Source: DATCSE01 sp036568605 | Lineage (GTDB): Bacteria; Pseudomonadota; Gammaproteobacteria; Burkholderiales; Burkholderiaceae_C | Length of the DNA: 16,357 nt | Direction: 5' to 3' | Assembly (NCBI GenBank): GCA_036568605.1 | Contig: DATCSE010000161.1 | Location: 1 to 16,357 of the forward strand | Shown here: piece after piece, positions 13,615 through 16,357 of the stretch | How positions within the stretch are numbered: the stretch's first letter is position 1 | Layout: the number at the start of each line of letters is the position of its first letter | The notes under the pieces: model-generated | The model's input: only the letters and a program-made list of their open reading frames with translations | Database searches by the model: none | Told to the model about the DNA's origin: nothing | Translations under genes and position numbers: made by a program

Positions 13615-14729
13615 GCGGCGTGCTGGCGCGCGCGCGGCGCATCGTTGTCAAGGTCGGCTCTAGCCTGGTCACCAACGAAGGCCGCGGCGTCGATGCGGAT
13701 GCGGTCGGCCACTGGTGTGCCCAGATGGCCAGGCTGGCCGGAGAAGGACGCGAGCTGGTGATGGTCTCGAGCGGCGCGATCGCCGAGGGCATGAAGCGGC
13801 TTGGCTGGAGCATCCGGCCGAAGGAGATCCACGAACTGCAGGCCGCGGCGGCGGTCGGCCAGATGGGCCTCGCGCAGATCTACGAATCGAAGCTGCGCGA
13901 GCACGGCATGGGCAGCGCGCAAGTGCTGCTGACGCATGCCGACCTTGCCGACCGCGAGCGCTACCTCAACGCCCGTTCGACGCTGCTGACGCTGCTGTCG
14001 CACCGCGTGGTCCCGGTGATCAACGAGAACGACACGGTGGTCAACGACGAGATCAAGTTCGGCGACAACGACACGCTCGGCGCGCTGGTCGCGAACCTGG
14101 TCGATGCCGACGCGCTGGTGATCCTGACCGATCAGCGCGGGCTGTACTCTGCCGATCCGCGCAAGGATCCGTCGGCGACGCTGATCGCCGAGGTCCGCGC
14201 CGGCGACCCCGAGCTCGAGCGCATGGCCGGCGGCGCCGGCTCGAGCATAGGCCGCGGCGGGATGATCACCAAGGTGCTGGCCGCCAAGCGCGCCGCCGGC
14301 AGTGGCGCGAGCACAGTGATCGCGTACGGCCGCGAGCCCGACGTGCTGGTGCGCCTGGCGGCCGGCGAAGCGATCGGCACCACGTTCGTCGCGACGACGC
14401 CCAAGCTCGCCGCGCGCAAGCAGTGGATGGCCGATCACCTGCAGCTGCGTGGCGCGGTCGTCGTCGACGACGGTGCCGCACGCAAGGTGCGCGACGAAGG
14501 CAAGAGCCTGCTGCCGATCGGCGTGACCGAGGTGCAGGGCGAGTTCCAGCGCGGCGACGTGATCGCGGTGCGCACGCTGGCCGGCGTCGAACTCGCGCGC
14601 GGGCTCGCGAACTACGACAGCAGCCAGGCTCGCCTGATCGCGCGCAAGCCGTCGAGCGAGTTCGAGAAGCTGATCGGCTACACCGGCGAGCCGGAGATGA
14701 TCCACCGGGACAACTTGGTCCTGGCGTGA
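13611..14729 (+). CDS. proB: glutamate 5-kinase
   Basis: A 372-residue enzyme that phosphorylates the gamma-carboxyl of glutamate, the first step of proline synthesis and the point of proline feedback control. The amino-acid-kinase domain (1 to about 265) shows VVKVGSSLVT (12-21), VSSGAIAEG (52-60), the glutamate/proline-binding NENDTVVND (138-146) and the nucleotide segment ILTDQRGLYSADPR (171-184). A PUA domain follows (about 278-360), so it is the full two-domain form. The ATG overlaps the obgE stop. The stop codon lies in the loop of a strong hairpin (14717-14737) before convergent rppH. proA is not in the window. Confidence 0.97.
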   Translation: MSGVLARARRIVVKVGSSLVTNEGRGVDADAVGHWCAQMARLAGEGRELVMVSSGAIAEGMKRLGWSIRPKEIHELQAAAAVGQMGLAQIYESKLREHGMGSAQVLLTHADLADRERYLNARSTLLTLLSHRVVPVINENDTVVNDEIKFGDNDTLGALVANLVDADALVILTDQRGLYSADPRKDPSATLIAEVRAGDPELERMAGGAGSSIGRGGMITKVLAAKRAAGSGASTVIAYGREPDVLVRLAAGEAIGTTFVATTPKLAARKQWMADHLQLRGAVVVDDGAARKVRDEGKSLLPIGVTEVQGEFQRGDVIAVRTLAGVELARGLANYDSSQARLIARKPSSEFEKLIGYTGEPEMIHRDNLVLA

Positions 14730-14737
14730 CCAGGACC
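14717..14737. terminator. stem-loop between convergent proB and rppH
   Basis: Perfect 8-pair inverted repeat GGTCCTGG (14717-14724) / CCAGGACC (14730-14737) with a 5-base loop carrying the proB TGA stop. It sits at the meeting point of two convergent genes, 8 bases from the rppH stop. Neither side has a T-run, so termination would be weak or factor-assisted. An mRNA end-protecting hairpin is the alternative. Confidence 0.5.
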
Positions 14738-14745
14738 GGGTCGCC

Positions 14746-15354
14746 CTAGCTGTTCCGCGGGCCCGGTGGAGGCGGCGTCGCGGCGCCATCCGGCATTCCC
14801 GGATCGTGCCGGCGCGGCGGCTCGAGATCGTCGCGATGATGCGGCCGCATCCCCGAGCGCAGGTAGCGGTTGTGATGCGCCCCGCGCGGCAAGAAGCGGG
14901 CCAGCTCGGTCAGCGCCATCTGGTACACGTCGCGCTTGAACTCGATCACCAGCTCCAGCGGCACCCAGTACTCGTTCCAGCGCCAGGCGTCGAACTCGGG
15001 ATGATCGGTTGCGCGCAGGTTCATGTCGCTGTCGCGGCCGGTGAGCTGCAGCAGGAACCAGATCTGCTTCTGCCCGCGGTAGTGGCCGCGCGCGTCGCGC
15101 CGGATGAAGTGGTCCGGCACTTCGTAGCGCAGCCAGTCGCGCGTGCGCGCGACGATGCGCACATGCTCCGCACCGAGCCCCACCTCTTCGTGGAGCTCGC
15201 GGAACATCGCCTGCTCCGGCGTTTCGCCGTACTTGATGCCCCCTTGCGGGAACTGCCAGGAATGGGTGCGGATGCGCTTGCCCCAAAAAACCTGGTTCTT
15301 CTGGTTGAGCAGGATGATGCCGACGTTGGGCCTGAACCCGTCACGGTCGAGCAT
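14746..15354 (-). CDS. rppH: RNA pyrophosphohydrolase RppH (Nudix)
   Basis: A 202-residue Nudix hydrolase that removes pyrophosphate from the 5' end of mRNAs and so starts their decay by RNase E. The Nudix box runs from G38 to L60 (G-x5-E-x7-REL-x-EE-x-GL) with the Mg-binding glutamates E53, E56 and E57. The family start MLDRDGFRPNVGIILLN is clear. The frame is open further upstream, including an ATG at 15384, but that ATG falls in the likely -10 box, and the ATG at 15354 has GGGG 6 bases before it. After about residue 160 there is a His/Arg/Pro-rich tail of low complexity that the E. coli enzyme lacks. It is divergent from proS and convergent with proB. Confidence 0.95.
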   Translation of the reverse strand: MLDRDGFRPNVGIILLNQKNQVFWGKRIRTHSWQFPQGGIKYGETPEQAMFRELHEEVGLGAEHVRIVARTRDWLRYEVPDHFIRRDARGHYRGQKQIWFLLQLTGRDSDMNLRATDHPEFDAWRWNEYWVPLELVIEFKRDVYQMALTELARFLPRGAHHNRYLRSGMRPHHRDDLEPPRRHDPGMPDGAATPPPPGPRNS

Positions 15355-15382
15355 AATCAACCCCAATTCATTCGTTGAATTC

Positions 15383-15410
15383 ATTATTACACCGGCGTGA
15401 CGGGACGCAA
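15383..15410 (-). promoter_or_regulatory. probable rppH promoter
   Basis: On the - strand, TTGCGT (15410-15405) and AATAAT (15388-15383) are 16 bases apart, a fair sigma-70 match. Transcription would begin near 15376, giving a leader of about 20 bases that ends with GGGG before the rppH ATG. An inverted repeat AATTCA / TGAATT (15365-15381) covers the predicted start of transcription and could be an operator or a leader hairpin. Confidence 0.5.
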
Positions 15411-15451
15411 GCCCTGGTCTTCCCCGCATCCGCTGGCCCCGTCCCTGCCGC

Positions 15452-16357
15452 ATGAAAGCCAGCCAGTTCTTCATTTCCACGCTGAAGGAAGCCCCCGCCG
15501 ACGCCGAAGTCGTGAGTCACCAGCTGATGATGCGCGCCGGCTTCATCAAGCGCCTCTCGGCCGGCATCTACAGCTACATGCCGATGGGGTTGCGTGTGAT
15601 CCGCAAGATCGAGGCAATCATCCGCGAGGAGATGAACCGCGCTGGCGCGGTCGAGCTGCTGATGCCGCTGGTGCAGCCGGCCGAGCTGTGGCAGGAGAGC
15701 GGCCGCTTCCAGGCCTATGGCCCCGAGCTGCTGCGCGTGAAGGACCGGCATGAGCGCGACTTCGTGATCCAGCCGACCAGCGAAGAGGTCATCACCGACA
15801 TCGCGCGGCAGGAGCTGCGCAGTTACAAGCAGCTGCCGAAGAACTTCTATCACATCCAGACCAAGTTCCGCGACGAGCGCCGCCCGCGCTTCGGCGTGAT
15901 GCGGGGGCGCGAGTTCACGATGAAGGACGCGTACTCGTTCGATCGCGACGAGGCATCGGCGTTGCAGAGCTACCAGCAGATGTACGACGCGTACGTGCGC
16001 ATCTTCGAGCGCTTCGGGCTGCACTTCCGCGCGGTCGCGGCGGACACCGGGGCGATCGGCGGCAGCGCATCGCACGAGTTCCAGGTGATCGCCGAGACCG
16101 GCGAGGACGCGCTCGTTTACTGCCCGACCAGCGACTACGCCGCCAACATCGAGAAGGCCGAGGCCGTCGCACTGATCGCCTCGCGCGCGGCCGCGGCCGA
16201 GCCCATGGCCAAGGTCGCGACGCCGGGCAAGAGCACCTGCGAGGACGTCGCCAAGCTGCTCGGCTTGCCGCTCGATCGCACCGTGAAGTCCATCGTGCTG
16301 GCGACCGACGCGCGCGACGAGGCCGGCGACGTGGTCAAGACGACCGTCTGGCTGCTG
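15452..16357 (+). CDS. proS: prolyl-tRNA synthetase, 5' part only
   Basis: The first 302 codons of a class II aminoacyl-tRNA synthetase that charges tRNA-Pro; the frame is open to the last base of the window. It starts MKASQFFISTLKEAPADAEV, as in bacterial-type ProRS. Class II motif 1 is around YMPMGLRVIRKIEAIIREEM and motif 2 is FRDERRPRFGVMRGREFTMKDAYSF broken across the ATP site. From about residue 225 (VYCPTSDYAANIEKAE) the insertion editing domain that clears mis-charged Ala-tRNA begins, including the TVKSIVLA strand. No clear ribosome site precedes the ATG at 15452. It is divergent from rppH. A tRNA-Pro gene lies 5 kb away on the other strand. Confidence 0.97.
   Translation, partial: MKASQFFISTLKEAPADAEVVSHQLMMRAGFIKRLSAGIYSYMPMGLRVIRKIEAIIREEMNRAGAVELLMPLVQPAELWQESGRFQAYGPELLRVKDRHERDFVIQPTSEEVITDIARQELRSYKQLPKNFYHIQTKFRDERRPRFGVMRGREFTMKDAYSFDRDEASALQSYQQMYDAYVRIFERFGLHFRAVAADTGAIGGSASHEFQVIAETGEDALVYCPTSDYAANIEKAEAVALIASRAAAAEPMAKVATPGKSTCEDVAKLLGLPLDRTVKSIVLATDARDEAGDVVKTTVWLL

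Noticed and set aside
13581..14789. 402-codon - strand open frame opposite proB
   Set aside because: Antisense shadow of a complete glutamate 5-kinase gene.
15355..15480. Longer RppH starting 126 bases upstream, or at the ATG at 15384
   Set aside because: The family start is MLDRDGFRPN; the longer forms would cover the likely rppH promoter and the proS start.

Overview
This is a GC-rich chromosomal segment from a betaproteobacterium, most likely of the order Burkholderiales. That placement is an inference. It rests on two gene orders typical of that group, pilB-pilC-pilD-coaE-zapD-yacG and ispB / rplU-rpmA-obgE-proB / rppH / proS, and on protein wording such as the ObgE, RppH and ProS motifs. 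The window looks like ordinary core chromosome. I see no transposases, phage genes, CRISPR arrays or rRNA.

Region 1 (1-3623, + strand) looks like a neutral-lipid / acyl-CoA locus. It has the 3' end of an AMP-forming acyl-CoA ligase, then a wax ester synthase/diacylglycerol acyltransferase (WS/DGAT) with a long basic Ala/Pro/Lys/Arg tail. Next comes a helix-turn-helix protein of unknown target starting 4 bases after it, then a small HAD-superfamily hydrolase. The ligase would supply acyl-CoA, which the WS/DGAT would esterify to an alcohol or diacylglycerol. The HTH protein is a plausible local regulator.

Region 2 (3626-9254, - strand) reads pilB, pilC, pilD, coaE, zapD, yacG. It holds the type IV pilus assembly ATPase, inner-membrane platform and prepilin peptidase, then the last enzyme of CoA synthesis, an FtsZ-ring protein and the zinc protein YacG. 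pilB, pilD, coaE and zapD all appear to use non-ATG starts. A 416-base non-coding stretch (9255-9670) separates pilB from the next gene.

Region 3 (9671-11473) has a UdgX-like uracil-DNA glycosylase family protein (+), a tRNA-Pro(CGG) gene (-) and the polyprenyl diphosphate synthase ispB (-). The UdgX-like protein has a variant of the signature loop and is the most unusual protein in the window.

Region 4 (11474-16357) begins with divergent promoters between ispB and rplU. It continues with rplU-rpmA (L21, L27) and a clear intrinsic terminator. A small two-helix membrane protein, obgE and proB follow, joined by ATGA start/stop overlaps. Convergent rppH (-) comes next, then divergent proS (+), which runs off the window.

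I did not find a convincing new multi-gene system. The best leads are the UdgX-like loop variant, the basic-tailed WS/DGAT next to an HTH gene whose N-terminus has the same composition, and the small membrane gene coupled to obgE.
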